Below, one piece after another: positions 1-8,952 of a stretch of DNA of 64,000 nucleotides. The notes beneath the pieces were generated by a model, which was not told the DNA's origin, made no database searches, and saw only the letters and a program-made list of their open reading frames with translations. Source of the DNA: Gayadomonas joobiniege G7 (GTDB lineage Bacteria; Pseudomonadota; Gammaproteobacteria; Enterobacterales; Alteromonadaceae); the NCBI RefSeq assembly GCF_000300815.1, contig NZ_AMRX01000006.1, positions 558,001-622,000 of the forward strand, written 5' to 3'. How positions within the stretch are numbered: position 1 is the first letter of the stretch; every line of letters starts with the position of its first letter. The position numbers and the translations under genes were made by a program.

Positions 1-421
1 GGTAAAATGGGATCAGTAGTGCAGACAATACATAGGAGGCTGGAAAGGCTATTTTTTCAGGAAAATAGGCTGCAAGGGTTTTTGGGGTCACCTCGGCAAA
101 AATTAATAAAACAACCGTTAAACCAAAAGTTGCCACAGCGACGCCATAATCACCAAACACTCGAATACAAACAACGGTTGCAATCGCAGAGGCGGCAATA
201 TTAACCAGGTTATTGCCGATTAATATTAAACCAATTAAGCGGTCGGGCCTTTCTAATAAACGGCTCACCCGGCGCGCAGAGCCGTTGCCACTTTGTGCAA
301 GATGCCGTAAGCGGTATTTGTTCAATGACATCATACCGGTTTCGGAACTCGAGAAAAATGCAGAAGTGACTATAAGAACGGCAAGAATAATCAATAATGT
401 ACTAGTGGATATATCGTCCAA
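1..421 (-). CDS. CorC/HlyC-family transporter, DUF21 N-terminal part (truncated by window edge)
   Basis: The reverse strand is open from a TTG at 419-421 to the window edge, about 140 residues. It begins MDDISTSTLLIILAVLI and contains FFSSSETGMMSLNKYRLRHL, the hallmark of the DUF21 membrane domain of CNNM/CorB/YfjD proteins, which are proposed Mg2+/Co2+ efflux or tolerance transporters. Hydrophobic helices follow (LIGNNLVNIAASAIATVV, VAVATFGLTVVLLIFAEVTP). A good ribosome site (aaaggaaaa) sits about 8 bases before the TTG. The CBS pair and CorC-HlyC domain would lie beyond the window start. The order with ypjD and divergent ffh matches E. coli yfjD–ypjD–ffh. Transport substrate is inferred from family only. 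Confidence 0.88.
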   Translation of the reverse strand, partial: MDDISTSTLLIILAVLIVTSAFFSSSETGMMSLNKYRLRHLAQSGNGSARRVSRLLERPDRLIGLILIGNNLVNIAASAIATVVCIRVFGDYGVAVATFGLTVVLLIFAEVTPKTLAAYFPEKIAFPASYVLSALLIPFY

Positions 422-500
422 CAGGCTTTTCCTTTAAAGATCAGCAAATTTAAACATTAGGTGAATGCAATGTATGTATTAATTCGGCAAAGCTCAAGGG

Positions 501-1292
501 TTAACGCAAAATAATTTCACGAATTAAGCGGGTGCCGAAATAACCTAAGGTCAATAAACCGCTTGCTAACGTTAACAAGAGCATGATTATCTTACCACGC
601 CATCCTGATTTGTGATGGCCCCAAATAACGGTTATTAATAAAAATAATGCAATGATAGATAAAATAACCTTGTGCGCCTGACCAGAATTAAAAAAGTTTT
701 CTAAAAAGATAAAACCGGTTAGCTCTGAAAGCAATAATAAAATAATGGCCGCTTTAACTAAGGTTAAAATTTGGCTTTCTATTGCATTTAAAGCCGGCAT
801 TGGTAACGAAAGAACCGATAAATCATGATGTTTTAACCGGTCGGCAATAAAATAATATTGATAGCTCAGCAGGGTTGCGATAATCAGCAGTGCGTAGGCG
901 ATTATTGCCAGCAAAATATGAATTAACGTATCGGGTGACCAAGTTGCGAGATTGCTAACATCATTCGGTACTAACAGGCTTATTGCACAAACCAGCGCGC
1001 TGATGGCAAAGTTTGCCGGCAATGCAAAATAATTTTTTGTCGTTTGCGCAAATGCTAAAGAAATCAGGTTAATTAACACTACAATCAGGTTAGTGGCGAC
1101 TATTAAAGAATAAGCGTGTTCGTTACCGAGTTGAAAATGACTCGCGATATAAAACAAATGACAAAGCAGAGCAAGCAGGCTGGTGACGATAAAATAGTTT
1201 TTCCAGCGCATGAAGCGATTAAATAACAAGGCCAATAGACCCAATCCAGCAAGGCAATAAAATATCGCGGCAAGCAAAGCCAAATTCATCAT
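501..1292 (-). CDS. ypjD: YpjD, CcsA-like cytochrome c assembly domain inner membrane protein
   Basis: Polytopic membrane protein of about 263 residues with eight or so hydrophobic segments and the C-terminal signature WGHHKSGWRGKIIMLLL followed by LGYFGTRLIREIIL, as in E. coli YpjD and the CcsA/CcmC-like cytochrome c assembly family. The family resembles heme-handling proteins, but YpjD itself has no firmly established reaction. It lies between the CorC-type gene and divergent ffh, as in enterobacteria. Start: a TTG upstream (1307) is possible, but AGGG immediately before the ATGATG pair favours 1292 or 1289. Confidence 0.85.
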   Translation of the reverse strand: MMNLALLAAIFYCLAGLGLLALLFNRFMRWKNYFIVTSLLALLCHLFYIASHFQLGNEHAYSLIVATNLIVVLINLISLAFAQTTKNYFALPANFAISALVCAISLLVPNDVSNLATWSPDTLIHILLAIIAYALLIIATLLSYQYYFIADRLKHHDLSVLSLPMPALNAIESQILTLVKAAIILLLLSELTGFIFLENFFNSGQAHKVILSIIALFLLITVIWGHHKSGWRGKIIMLLLTLASGLLTLGYFGTRLIREIILR

Positions 1293-1469
1293 TTTCCCTA
1301 TTGTCAATTTTTGTTTGAGGTTATCATTTTTTATTAATAATTGGTAACGTCAATGGTAAAAATTATTAGTAAGTTGAGAAAGCGTATATTTTAAATGAAC
1401 TTAGCGATACAATAGTCGGGTAACTCACTTTTAATTAGACACATCCGGTGAAGCGGGAAAGAGCAATTT

Positions 1470-2876
1470 ATGTTTGAAAATTTATCAGATCGTTTGAGTA
1501 AAACGCTCAAAAATATTACCGGCAAAGGCCGCCTTAGCGAAGACAATATCAAAGACACGCTGCGTGAAGTGCGGATGGCACTATTAGAAGCTGATGTCGC
1601 GCTACCTGTTGTTAAGTCGTTTATCAATAACGTAAAAAGCAAAGCTGTTGGCATAGAAGTTAGCAAGAGTTTAAATCCGGGCCAAGCCTTTTTAAAAATT
1701 GTTAATGCCGAATTGGTAGCTGCCATGGGCGAAGCCAACGAAAGTTTAAATCTGGCCGCTCAAAAGCCGGCAGTATTAATGATGGCAGGTCTGCAAGGGG
1801 CTGGTAAAACAACTTCTGTAGGTAAGCTGGCGCGATTTTTAAAAGAACGTGAAAAGAAAAAAGTGTTAGTGGTGAGTGCTGATATTTACCGGCCAGCGGC
1901 AATTAAACAGCTCGAAACCCTGGCAAGCGAAATTGAGGTGGACTTTTTTCCAAGTTCGGTAGAACAAGCACCCGTTGATATCGCTAATCGTGCAATTGAA
2001 CATGCTAAAAAACAATTTTTTGATGTTGTTATTTTAGATACCGCAGGTCGTTTGCACGTTGATAGCAATATGATGGACGAAATCAAAGCCCTGCATAGTG
2101 CAGTAAAACCGATTGAAACCCTGTTTGTTGTTGACTCTATGACAGGCCAGGACGCTGCAAACACAGCCAAAGCTTTTAATGAAGCTTTGCCTTTAACCGG
2201 GGTTATTTTAACCAAAGCCGATGGTGATGCACGTGGTGGTGCGGCATTATCTATTCGTCATATCACAGGTAAACCCATTAAATTCATGGGGATTGGCGAA
2301 AAAACAGACGCGCTTGAGCCGTTTCACCCAGATCGAGTGGCCTCTCGTATTTTGGGTATGGGGGATATGCTCTCACTGATCGAAGAAGTAGAGCGTAAAG
2401 TCGATAAAGACAAAGCCATGAAATTGGCTAAAAAAGTGCAGAAGGGTAAAGGCTTTGACTTAGAAGACTTTAGAGATCAGCTTGCGCAAATGCGTAACAT
2501 GGGCGGTATGATGTCTATGATGGGTAAACTGCCCGGAATGAGCCAATTACCGGATAATGTTAAAGATAAGGTCAATGATAAGCAGTTTGTGCAAATGGAA
2601 GCTATTATTAACTCCATGACACCAAAAGAAAGAGCGCGCCCAGAATTGATCAAAGGTTCCCGTAAAAAACGTATTGCTATGGGGTCGGGAACACAAATTC
2701 AGGACGTTAATCGTTTATTAAAACAATTTACCCAGATGCAAAAAATGATGAAAAAAGTATCAGGTAAAGGCGGCATGTCAAAAATGATGCGTGGTATGAA
2801 AGGCATGATGCCACCAGGTGGGGGTTTCGGCGGGCCTGGTGGTCCGGGTGGCCCAGGTGGATTTTTTGGTCGTTAA
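1470..2876 (+). CDS. ffh: Signal recognition particle protein Ffh
   Basis: SRP54 GTPase that binds 4.5S RNA and signal sequences of nascent membrane proteins and delivers ribosomes to FtsY. At 468 residues it is full length. N-terminal helical bundle (1-90), then the G domain: P-loop GLQGAGKTT at 107-115, DTAGR near 190, TKADGD near 248. The M domain (about 300-440) is rich in methionine (MRNMGGMMSMMGKLPGMSQ, MQKMMKK). The tail is a glycine/proline run (GGFGGPGGPGGPGGFFGR), a low-complexity end common in this family. Ribosome site GGGAAAGAG precedes the ATG. Divergent from ypjD. Confidence 0.98.
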   Translation: MFENLSDRLSKTLKNITGKGRLSEDNIKDTLREVRMALLEADVALPVVKSFINNVKSKAVGIEVSKSLNPGQAFLKIVNAELVAAMGEANESLNLAAQKPAVLMMAGLQGAGKTTSVGKLARFLKEREKKKVLVVSADIYRPAAIKQLETLASEIEVDFFPSSVEQAPVDIANRAIEHAKKQFFDVVILDTAGRLHVDSNMMDEIKALHSAVKPIETLFVVDSMTGQDAANTAKAFNEALPLTGVILTKADGDARGGAALSIRHITGKPIKFMGIGEKTDALEPFHPDRVASRILGMGDMLSLIEEVERKVDKDKAMKLAKKVQKGKGFDLEDFRDQLAQMRNMGGMMSMMGKLPGMSQLPDNVKDKVNDKQFVQMEAIINSMTPKERARPELIKGSRKKRIAMGSGTQIQDVNRLLKQFTQMQKMMKKVSGKGGMSKMMRGMKGMMPPGGGFGGPGGPGGPGGFFGR

Positions 2877-2912
2877 TCACTAAACACTGCAATTAAAAAA
2901 AGGAAGGTGCCA

Positions 2913-4121
2913 ATGAAACAAGCTGCAGAAAAAACAGCCGTTATGTTGAAAGAGTTTTTTGCCTCCGAATCGGCTGGGGGTATAGTGCTGATGTTCACCG
3001 CGTTAGCGGCGATCATTATTGCTAACTCTCCTTGGAGCATTTTTTACGACTTGTTATTAACAACACCAGTAGAAGTGTTTGTTGGTGATTTTGGCATAGC
3101 TAAACCTTTATTATTGTGGATTAATGATGGTTTGATGGCTATCTTCTTTTTTCACGTTGGCCTTGAGCTCAAACGCGAAATGTTAGAAGGTGAGCTATCG
3201 GATCCCGCTAATGTGGTATTGCCTGCTATCGGGGCTGTGGGTGGCATGGCGATACCTGCACTGATTTATGTGGTGATGAACCTTGAGCACCCTGAAACGA
3301 TTCAAGGTTGGGCGATTCCGGCGGCAACAGATATTGCGTTCGCGCTGGGTATTTTGTCTTTATTGGGTAAAAACGTCCCTCTGGCATTAAAGCTGTTTTT
3401 AGCCTCTTTAGCCATTTTTGATGACATAGGTGCCATTGTTATCATTGCGATCTTCTACACCAGTCAAATATCGCAAACTTCGTTGACGGTTGCTTTATGT
3501 TGTTTACCCATTTTGTTTTTGCTTAACCGCAACAATGTTAGTTCTACCAGTTATTATGTATTAATTGGTCTTATTATGTGGGGCGCACTGTTAAAATCAG
3601 GTGTGCATGCAACCTTAGCAGGTGTGGTTTTAGCATTATTTATCCCTTTGCAGAGCAATGACGATAAAAATTATTCACCGCTTAAAACCCTTGAGCATGA
3701 TTTACATGGTACAGTGGCGTTTTTTATTTTGCCGGTTTTTGCGTTTGCAAATGCGGGTTTAAACCTGTCAGGCATTGGTTTAGAACAATTGATGCACCCA
3801 GTGCCATTAGGCATAGCGGCCGGTTTATTTATAGGTAAGCAGGTTGGTGTATTTGGTTTTTGTTTTGTTGCGATTAAATTAGGCCTGGCTCAATTGCCTA
3901 AAAACGTCAGTTGGACGGCGCTGTATGGTGTGGCCGCCTTGTGTGGGGTTGGTTTTACAATGAGCTTGTTTATTGGTTCATTGGCGTTTGAGACTACGGG
4001 TGGCATTTTTCAATTTGACGACCGCCTTGGAATTATAGTGGGTTCTTTGCTGTCTGGCATATTTGGCTATTTAGTTCTAAAAAGCCAATACAAAAAGAAT
4101 GCAACTGCTGTAGAGAAATGA
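2913..4121 (+). CDS. nhaA: Na+/H+ antiporter NhaA
   Basis: Inner-membrane electrogenic Na+(Li+)/H+ exchanger used in pH and salt homeostasis, fitting a marine host. It is 402 residues with about 12 membrane segments. Visible motifs are [32 protein letters not shown] (the paired aspartates of the ion-binding site), [12 protein letters not shown] (the conserved lysine of helix X) and [15 protein letters not shown]. Start: a GTG at 2907 lies inside the AGGAAGG ribosome site, so the ATG at 2913 is chosen. It follows ffh by 36 bases and may be cotranscribed. Confidence 0.97.
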   Translation: MKQAAEKTAVMLKEFFASESAGGIVLMFTALAAIIIANSPWSIFYDLLLTTPVEVFVGDFGIAKPLLLWINDGLMAIFFFHVGLELKREMLEGELSDPANVVLPAIGAVGGMAIPALIYVVMNLEHPETIQGWAIPAATDIAFALGILSLLGKNVPLALKLFLASLAIFDDIGAIVIIAIFYTSQISQTSLTVALCCLPILFLLNRNNVSSTSYYVLIGLIMWGALLKSGVHATLAGVVLALFIPLQSNDDKNYSPLKTLEHDLHGTVAFFILPVFAFANAGLNLSGIGLEQLMHPVPLGIAAGLFIGKQVGVFGFCFVAIKLGLAQLPKNVSWTALYGVAALCGVGFTMSLFIGSLAFETTGGIFQFDDRLGIIVGSLLSGIFGYLVLKSQYKKNATAVEK

Positions 4122-4148
4122 TTTTATGTCATAAAACTGCAGTTTAAG

Positions 4149-4176
4149 TTGCATTTAACCTCAAAATAAGTACAAT
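4149..4176 (+). promoter_or_regulatory. Predicted sigma70 promoter of the rpsP operon
   Basis: TTGCAT at 4149-4154 and TACAAT at 4171-4176 are separated by 16 bases. Transcription should start near 4183, giving the ribosomal operon its own promoter downstream of nhaA. Prediction by consensus match only. Confidence 0.55.
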
Positions 4177-4182
4177 TCACGA

Positions 4183-4207
4183 GCTTTTCCAGCCCTGCTG
4201 GAAAAGC
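4183..4207 (+). promoter_or_regulatory. Perfect hairpin at the 5' end of the rpsP mRNA leader
   Basis: GCTTTTCCAGC and GCTGGAAAAGC form a perfect 11-base-pair stem with a CCT loop. It begins where the predicted transcript starts. A T5 run at 4214-4218 is six or more bases beyond the stem, so it could instead terminate nhaA transcription. A 5' stabilising hairpin or a leader control element are the alternatives. Confidence 0.6.
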
Positions 4208-4247
4208 AGCCAATTTTTAATCATTAACTTACAACTATGGGTACGAT

Positions 4248-4496
4248 ATGGTAACTATTCGTTTATCTCGTGGTGGCTCTAAAAAGCGTCCTTTCTACCA
4301 AGTGGTAGTTGCGGATAGCCGTAGTCCTCGCGATGGCCGTTTCATTGAGCGTATTGGTTTTTTTAATCCAGTAGCTCGAGGTCAAGCAGAGCGTCTGCGT
4401 CTGGACTTGGACCGTGTAGACCACTGGGTCAGTCAAGGTGCACAAACCTCTGACCGTGTAAAAAGCTTAATTAAAGACGCACGCGCTGCGGCTTAA
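4248..4496 (+). CDS. rpsP: 30S ribosomal protein S16
   Basis: Small-subunit protein that supports 16S rRNA folding during 30S assembly. The 82 residues match the family length, and the start [25 protein letters not shown] followed by [12 protein letters not shown] is diagnostic. First gene of the classic rpsP–rimM–trmD–rplS operon, with rimM 21 bases downstream. The leader carries a predicted promoter and a hairpin. Confidence 0.98.
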   Translation: MVTIRLSRGGSKKRPFYQVVVADSRSPRDGRFIERIGFFNPVARGQAERLRLDLDRVDHWVSQGAQTSDRVKSLIKDARAAA

Positions 4497-4517
4497 TCTG
4501 AAGGATATTGGAGTATT

Positions 4518-5054
4518 ATGTCATCAGCAGTACCAGATAAAACCATTACACTTGGCCAACTAGGGGCAGTGTACGGCGTTAAAGGCTGGCTGAAAGTTAA
4601 CTCCTATACAGAAAATCCGGAAGATATTTTTAGCTACAACCCCTGGACCGTTGGGAAAGGTAAGTTGTGGCAAAACATTAAAATTATCGAGTGGCGTCGA
4701 CACAACAAAGGCCTGATAGTTAAACTAGAAGGTTTAGATGTTCGTGAAAAAGCCCAATTGCTAACTGGTTTAGACATAGTGGTTGAACCTGAGCAATTGC
4801 CAGAGCTCGAAGCGGGAGAATACTACTGGCGCGATCTTGTTGGCCTGACGGTTGTTAATCAGAAAGGTTACAACATGGGAGTCGTTAAATCTTTATTAGA
4901 AACGGGCTCCAATGACGTGTTAGTTGTACAGGCAAATCATAATGATGCTTTTGGCATGAGTGAGCGCCTGATCCCTATGGTTGAACAACAGGTAATTCAA
5001 TCGGTTGATTTAACCAATAAAGTGATTACAGTCGACTGGGACGCGGATTTTTAA
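4518..5054 (+). CDS. rimM: 16S rRNA processing protein RimM
   Basis: Ribosome maturation factor for the 30S head that binds S19. At 178 residues it is normal length. The N-terminal RimM barrel shows LGQLGAVYGVKGWLKVNSYT, and the C-terminal PRC barrel contains GEYYWRDLVGLTVVNQKG and RLIPMVEQQVI. Second gene in the operon; trmD follows after 3 bases. Confidence 0.97.
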   Translation: MSSAVPDKTITLGQLGAVYGVKGWLKVNSYTENPEDIFSYNPWTVGKGKLWQNIKIIEWRRHNKGLIVKLEGLDVREKAQLLTGLDIVVEPEQLPELEAGEYYWRDLVGLTVVNQKGYNMGVVKSLLETGSNDVLVVQANHNDAFGMSERLIPMVEQQVIQSVDLTNKVITVDWDADF

Positions 5055-5057
5055 TCC

Positions 5058-5846
5058 ATGGCACAACTGAACTGGGTAGGGGTGATTAGCCTTTTTCCGG
5101 AAATGTTTAATGCCATCAGCGAACAAGGTGTGACTGGTCGGGCAATTAAAAAAGGTATTTTTGAATTTCATCGGTGGAACCCTAGAGATTTTACCGAAGA
5201 TAAACACAGAACCGTAGATGACAGACCCTATGGTGGTGGCCCCGGAATGCTAATGATGGTTGAACCATTAAAAAAAGCCATCCGGGCAGCAAAAGCGCAA
5301 GCTGGAGAGGGTGTTAAAACCATTTATTTATCGCCTCAAGGGCGTAAATTAGACCAGCAGAGCGCTTATCAAATTGCTGATTATTCAAAAATACTGCTGA
5401 TTTGCGGTCGCTACGAAGGCATTGACGAACGTTTAATTGAAAGCGAAGTTGATGAAGAATGGTCGACTGGCGATTATGTACTAAGCGGTGGTGAGTTACC
5501 GGCAATGACATTGATAGATGTTGTGATTCGATTAATTCCCGGCGTATTAGGACATCAATTATCAGCGCAGCAAGATTCGTTTTCGAACGGACTGCTAGAT
5601 TGTCCTCACTACACAAGGCCTGAGGTATTAGACGGTCAGTCTGTACCACAAGTACTGTTAAGTGGTGATCATAAAAAAATCGAAGCATGGCGAATGCAAC
5701 AAGCATTGGGACGAACCTGGTTACGACGTCCAGAATTATTAACAAACCTAGCTCTGACTGATGAGCAAAAGAGGCTTTTAACTGAGTTTAAAGCTGAACA
5801 TTGCAATACGGCAGTGCATTCTAGGAAAGAAGGTGAATATGAGTAA
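5058..5846 (+). CDS. trmD: tRNA (guanine-N1-)-methyltransferase TrmD
   Basis: Makes m1G37 in tRNAs reading CNN codons with S-adenosylmethionine, preventing +1 frameshifts. It is 262 residues. The SPOUT trefoil knot is visible as [15 protein letters not shown] followed by [12 protein letters not shown], and the substrate motif [12 protein letters not shown] occurs near residue 58. The last eight bases overlap the start of rplS, which implies translational coupling. Confidence 0.98.
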   Translation: MAQLNWVGVISLFPEMFNAISEQGVTGRAIKKGIFEFHRWNPRDFTEDKHRTVDDRPYGGGPGMLMMVEPLKKAIRAAKAQAGEGVKTIYLSPQGRKLDQQSAYQIADYSKILLICGRYEGIDERLIESEVDEEWSTGDYVLSGGELPAMTLIDVVIRLIPGVLGHQLSAQQDSFSNGLLDCPHYTRPEVLDGQSVPQVLLSGDHKKIEAWRMQQALGRTWLRRPELLTNLALTDEQKRLLTEFKAEHCNTAVHSRKEGEYE

Positions 5847-6192
5847 GATCATTCAACAGCTCGAACAAGAGCAAATGAAAAAAGATCTACCCGCTTTTGC
5901 GCAAGGTGATACCGTTGTCGTTCACGTTAAAGTAAAAGAAGGTGATCGTGAGCGTTTACAGGCTTATGAAGGTGTTGTAATCGCTAAGAAAAATCGTGGC
6001 TTAAATTCTTCTTTCATCGTTCGTAAGATCAGCGGTGGAGAAGGTGTGGAACGTACTTTCCAAACCCATAGCCCGTTAGTTGCAAAGATTGATGTTAAGC
6101 GTCGTGGTGACGTTCGTCAGGCTAAACTTTATTATTTACGTGACCTGCGTGGTAAAGCAGCACGTATTAAAGAAAAGCTGGCAAAAAAATAA
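5839..6192 (+). CDS. rplS: 50S ribosomal protein L19
   Basis: Large-subunit protein at the 30S/50S interface. It is 117 residues beginning [20 protein letters not shown], with the L19 signature region [21 protein letters not shown] longer in-frame GTG at 5833 exists, but the ATG at 5839 fits both the family N terminus and the AAGAAGG ribosome site. Last gene of the rpsP operon, followed by a strong terminator. Confidence 0.98.
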   Translation: MSKIIQQLEQEQMKKDLPAFAQGDTVVVHVKVKEGDRERLQAYEGVVIAKKNRGLNSSFIVRKISGGEGVERTFQTHSPLVAKIDVKRRGDVRQAKLYYLRDLRGKAARIKEKLAKK

Positions 6193-6201
6193 TTGGCTGA
6201 G

Positions 6202-6234
6202 ACAGGCTCGCATTTTGTGGGCCTGTTTTCTTTT
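6202..6234 (+). terminator. Rho-independent terminator of the rpsP operon
   Basis: ACAGGC (6202-6207) pairs with GCCTGT (6221-6226), and CGCA/TGTG extend the stem inside after a small bulge. The run TTTTCTTTT follows directly. It ends three bases before the next start codon. Confidence 0.8.
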
Positions 6235-6236
6235 AT

Positions 6237-6842
6237 ATGCAGGTAAATTTACGTCAATTAAAAACCGACTTAGCACAGCTATTATCCCAACTAGCTGTCC
6301 CAACAGAAATTTCTGAGCAAGCGCTCATTCACCAATTACAACAAAGCCCTTATCAGAGTTTACCTCAGTTAGATTTACAACAGAGCCTTGAACTTTTTCA
6401 GTGCCACTTTATTTTATACCACCTTCTATATCAGCTTAGATTAGACTGGTTGAAACAAGAAAAAGCTATTATTAACATTGGCTTAGCTAAAGTAGGCCTT
6501 GTTCGTTATCAAACAGGACAAAGGGATTCAATCGCCGCACAAGATCCTTTAGCTGCTTATTATCTGAACTTTGATAACTTTAATCAAACAGCCGAAAAAG
6601 ACGTCGACCTTTTATTAGATAATTTTTTTAAACAGCTTAAGCGCCCCGTTAATGTTTCTGAGCGACAATATATTGCCGCGGTGAAAGTATTGGGGAGCAG
6701 ACCTGGGCAGTCACTTGCGGAACACAAAAAAGCCTATTTAAAATCAGCACTTAAACATCACCCCGACAGAAAAGGTGAAACGAAAGAACATCAAAATATT
6801 ACTCAAGCTTGGCAAGTGATTCAGGATTATTTAAAAACTTGA
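6237..6842 (+). CDS. DnaJ-related protein with C-terminal J domain
   Basis: 201-residue protein. The N-terminal two thirds resemble the DNAJ_related domain (LFQCHFILYHLLYQLRLDWL). The C terminus (about 140-201) is a compact J domain with the HPD tripeptide (KSALKHHPDRKGETKEHQNI), the contact that stimulates DnaK ATPase. It is therefore a probable Hsp70 co-chaperone with an unknown client. The start lies directly after the rpsP terminator without a clear ribosome site, and some initiation may come from a promoter further up. Confidence 0.82.
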   Translation: MQVNLRQLKTDLAQLLSQLAVPTEISEQALIHQLQQSPYQSLPQLDLQQSLELFQCHFILYHLLYQLRLDWLKQEKAIINIGLAKVGLVRYQTGQRDSIAAQDPLAAYYLNFDNFNQTAEKDVDLLLDNFFKQLKRPVNVSERQYIAAVKVLGSRPGQSLAEHKKAYLKSALKHHPDRKGETKEHQNITQAWQVIQDYLKT

Positions 6843-6927
6843 GCGGCCATTTGCCTCTGTTATTATTTGTTAGTATCTGTCGTGATCTGGTTTTCATTCT
6901 CATCGAGATTTAATCTGGCTGTTCAAT

Positions 6928-6946
6928 GTTGGACAAAGTTGGACAA
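6928..6946. repeat. Tandem direct repeat GTTGGACAA x2
   Basis: GTTGGACAA occurs at 6928-6936 and again at 6938-6946, a 10-base period (one helical turn), about 160 bases before fadD. It lies in a 260-base gap (6843-7102) with no other gene. It could be a regulator site, but nothing identifies the regulator. Confidence 0.45.
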
Positions 6947-7102
6947 GCTCGTTATTTTGCGATTAATTTTAGCTTTACCCGGTTATTTTGGGTCACTCTT
7001 ATCGTTAAGTGAATGCTATGATTAAAAAAATTGTTTCATTGATTGATAAATCTTGTTCCAGTTGCAATACTTTATCGAGAATTATCTATTTAGAGAGTAC
7101 AA

Positions 7103-8761
7103 ATGCAAAAGATTTGGTTAAATGAGTATCAGTCAGGTGTTCCTGCAGAGGTTGAGCTGAATACCTTTAACAATTTACCCGAGATGCTAAAAGACGCTTG
7201 TGAAAAGTTTTCTCAACGCACGGCGTACATTTGTATGGGCCAAGCCATTTCGTATGCAGAGCTTGATAAAAAAAGTGATGATTTTGCCAGCTATTTGCAA
7301 AATACACTTAACTTACAGACAGGTGATGTTGTTGCGTTAATGATGCCAAACTGTCTGCAATACCCAATTTCTATTCTGGGTGTGCTCAAAGCAGGCTGTA
7401 CCGTTGCAAATGTAAATCCCTTATATACAGCGCGTGAGTTAAAACATCAACTGGTTGATTCACAAGCTAAAGCGATAGTGATTGTTGAGAACTTTGCAAA
7501 TACCTTGGAAAAGGTGGTTAACGACACCCAAATTAAGCACATTGTAGCGACTGAGCTTGGTGACCAATTAGCCTTTCCTAAACGGCTGCTGGTTAATTTT
7601 GTTGTAAAATATATTCGCAAAATGGTGCCTGATTTCAATTTGCCATCACAGGTTAAGTTTAATGAAGTTCTAAAAAAAGGTGCGCAGGCCCCTTTAACAG
7701 CGCCAGACTTAAACCATGACAATATTGCTTTTTTGCAATACACGGGTGGCACAACCGGTGCCGCTAAAGGTGTTATGCTGACACATGGCAATATTTTAGC
7801 CAATCTCGCCCAAGTTAAAGCCTGGTTAGACCCTTGCCTGGAATACGGCAAAGAAGTTGTGATCACGGCGTTGCCGCTTTATCACATCTTTGCATTACTC
7901 GCTAATTGTTTTAATTTTATCGCTTATGGGGCAACCAATGTACTCATAGTCAATCCAAGAGATATGAAAACTTTTTTGGGTGAGCTGCGCAAGCACGAAT
8001 TTACCGCGTTAACTGGGGTAAATACGCTTTTTAACGGCATGATGAATCATGAAAAGTTTTCTGATGTTGACTTTTCTCATTTAAAACTCTCGTTGGGTGG
8101 TGGTATGGCTGTGCAAAAGCCCGTTGCTGAACGTTGGCAAAAACTCACCGGAACTCGCTTGTTAGAAGCGTACGGGCTCACTGAATGTTCACCCGCTGTG
8201 ACAATTAATCCACTTAATTTGCAACATTATAATGGGTCTATCGGTTTACCCATTCCGTCAACCGACTGCCGTATTGTGGATGAAAATGGCGAAGTATTAG
8301 GCATTGAAGAAGCAGGTGAATTGCAAGTTAAAGGGCCTCAGGTGATGAAAGGTTATTATAACCGCCCGCAAGAAACTCAAGCTGTTTTAAAAGATGGTTG
8401 GTTTTCGACTGGCGATATCGCAGTTTGTGATGAACGAGGTTATTTTAAAATTGTTGATCGCAAAAAAGACATGATTTTAGTGTCTGGTTTTAATGTATAC
8501 CCCAACGAGATTGAAGAAGTGGTGGCTATGCATGACAAGGTGCTTGAAGTGGCCGCAGTTGGGATTCCAGATGAAAAATGTGGTGAATTAGTCAAAGTAT
8601 TTATTGTCGCTAAAGATGCTTCGCTGAATAAAGAAGAGATTATTAACCACTGCCGTGAAAACTTAACGGGTTATAAAGTGCCAAAAGCGGTTGAGTTTAG
8701 AGACGAGTTACCTAAAACCAACGTCGGCAAAATACTTCGCCGCGAGTTAAGAGATAGTTAA
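7103..8761 (+). CDS. fadD: Long-chain-fatty-acid–CoA ligase
   Basis: Activates fatty acids to acyl-CoA through an acyl-adenylate at the inner membrane, the entry step to beta-oxidation. It is 552 residues. The AMP-binding P-loop is YTGGTTGAAKGVMLTH (from 213), followed by LLEAYGLTECSPAVTINP, GWFSTGDIA near 435, DRKKDMILVSGFNVYPNEIE and the C-terminal lysine motif PKTNVGKILRRELR. Monocistronic, with a hairpin after it. Related AMP-ligases share these motifs, but the FadD-type signature is good. Confidence 0.92.
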   Translation: MQKIWLNEYQSGVPAEVELNTFNNLPEMLKDACEKFSQRTAYICMGQAISYAELDKKSDDFASYLQNTLNLQTGDVVALMMPNCLQYPISILGVLKAGCTVANVNPLYTARELKHQLVDSQAKAIVIVENFANTLEKVVNDTQIKHIVATELGDQLAFPKRLLVNFVVKYIRKMVPDFNLPSQVKFNEVLKKGAQAPLTAPDLNHDNIAFLQYTGGTTGAAKGVMLTHGNILANLAQVKAWLDPCLEYGKEVVITALPLYHIFALLANCFNFIAYGATNVLIVNPRDMKTFLGELRKHEFTALTGVNTLFNGMMNHEKFSDVDFSHLKLSLGGGMAVQKPVAERWQKLTGTRLLEAYGLTECSPAVTINPLNLQHYNGSIGLPIPSTDCRIVDENGEVLGIEEAGELQVKGPQVMKGYYNRPQETQAVLKDGWFSTGDIAVCDERGYFKIVDRKKDMILVSGFNVYPNEIEEVVAMHDKVLEVAAVGIPDEKCGELVKVFIVAKDASLNKEEIINHCRENLTGYKVPKAVEFRDELPKTNVGKILRRELRDS

Positions 8762-8774
8762 ATATTGCATTGAC

Positions 8775-8803
8775 CGGCTCCCCGGTTAATTCAGTGGGAG
8801 CCG
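8775..8803 (+). terminator. Stem-loop after fadD, possible terminator
   Basis: CGGCTCCC and GGGAGCCG form an eight-base-pair GC-rich stem with a 13-base loop 13 bases after the fadD stop. There is no T run, so intrinsic termination is uncertain and it may only protect the 3' end. Confidence 0.45.
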
Positions 8804-8871
8804 AGTGAATAATACAACAGCCGGTGATGTCAGCGCATTCGCGCACTCTCATTCGTCTTTTAATAATTTTC

Positions 8872-8880
8872 TGGTACAAT
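8872..8880 (+). promoter_or_regulatory. Extended -10 promoter for the ligase gene
   Basis: TGGTACAAT is an extended -10 element (TGn followed by TACAAT). The -35 region at normal spacing is poor, which extended -10 promoters tolerate. It lies about 70 bases before the ligase start. Confidence 0.45.
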
Positions 8881-8952
8881 TTTGCCTTTTAATACTCCCT
8901 TGATTTAAGTGATTGGTGGGGCTTTAAACAAGTGCTCACAGGTAAATATTAG

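Noticed and set aside
7-437. Two short plus-strand frames at the window start
   Set aside because: They lie antisense to a clear CorC/HlyC membrane domain read from the minus strand, and their composition is not protein-like.
2820-2876. Glycine/proline-rich end of Ffh as a possible frameshift or repeat insertion
   Set aside because: Gly/Met-rich tails are common in Ffh, the frame is intact and the stop is followed by a normal intergenic gap.
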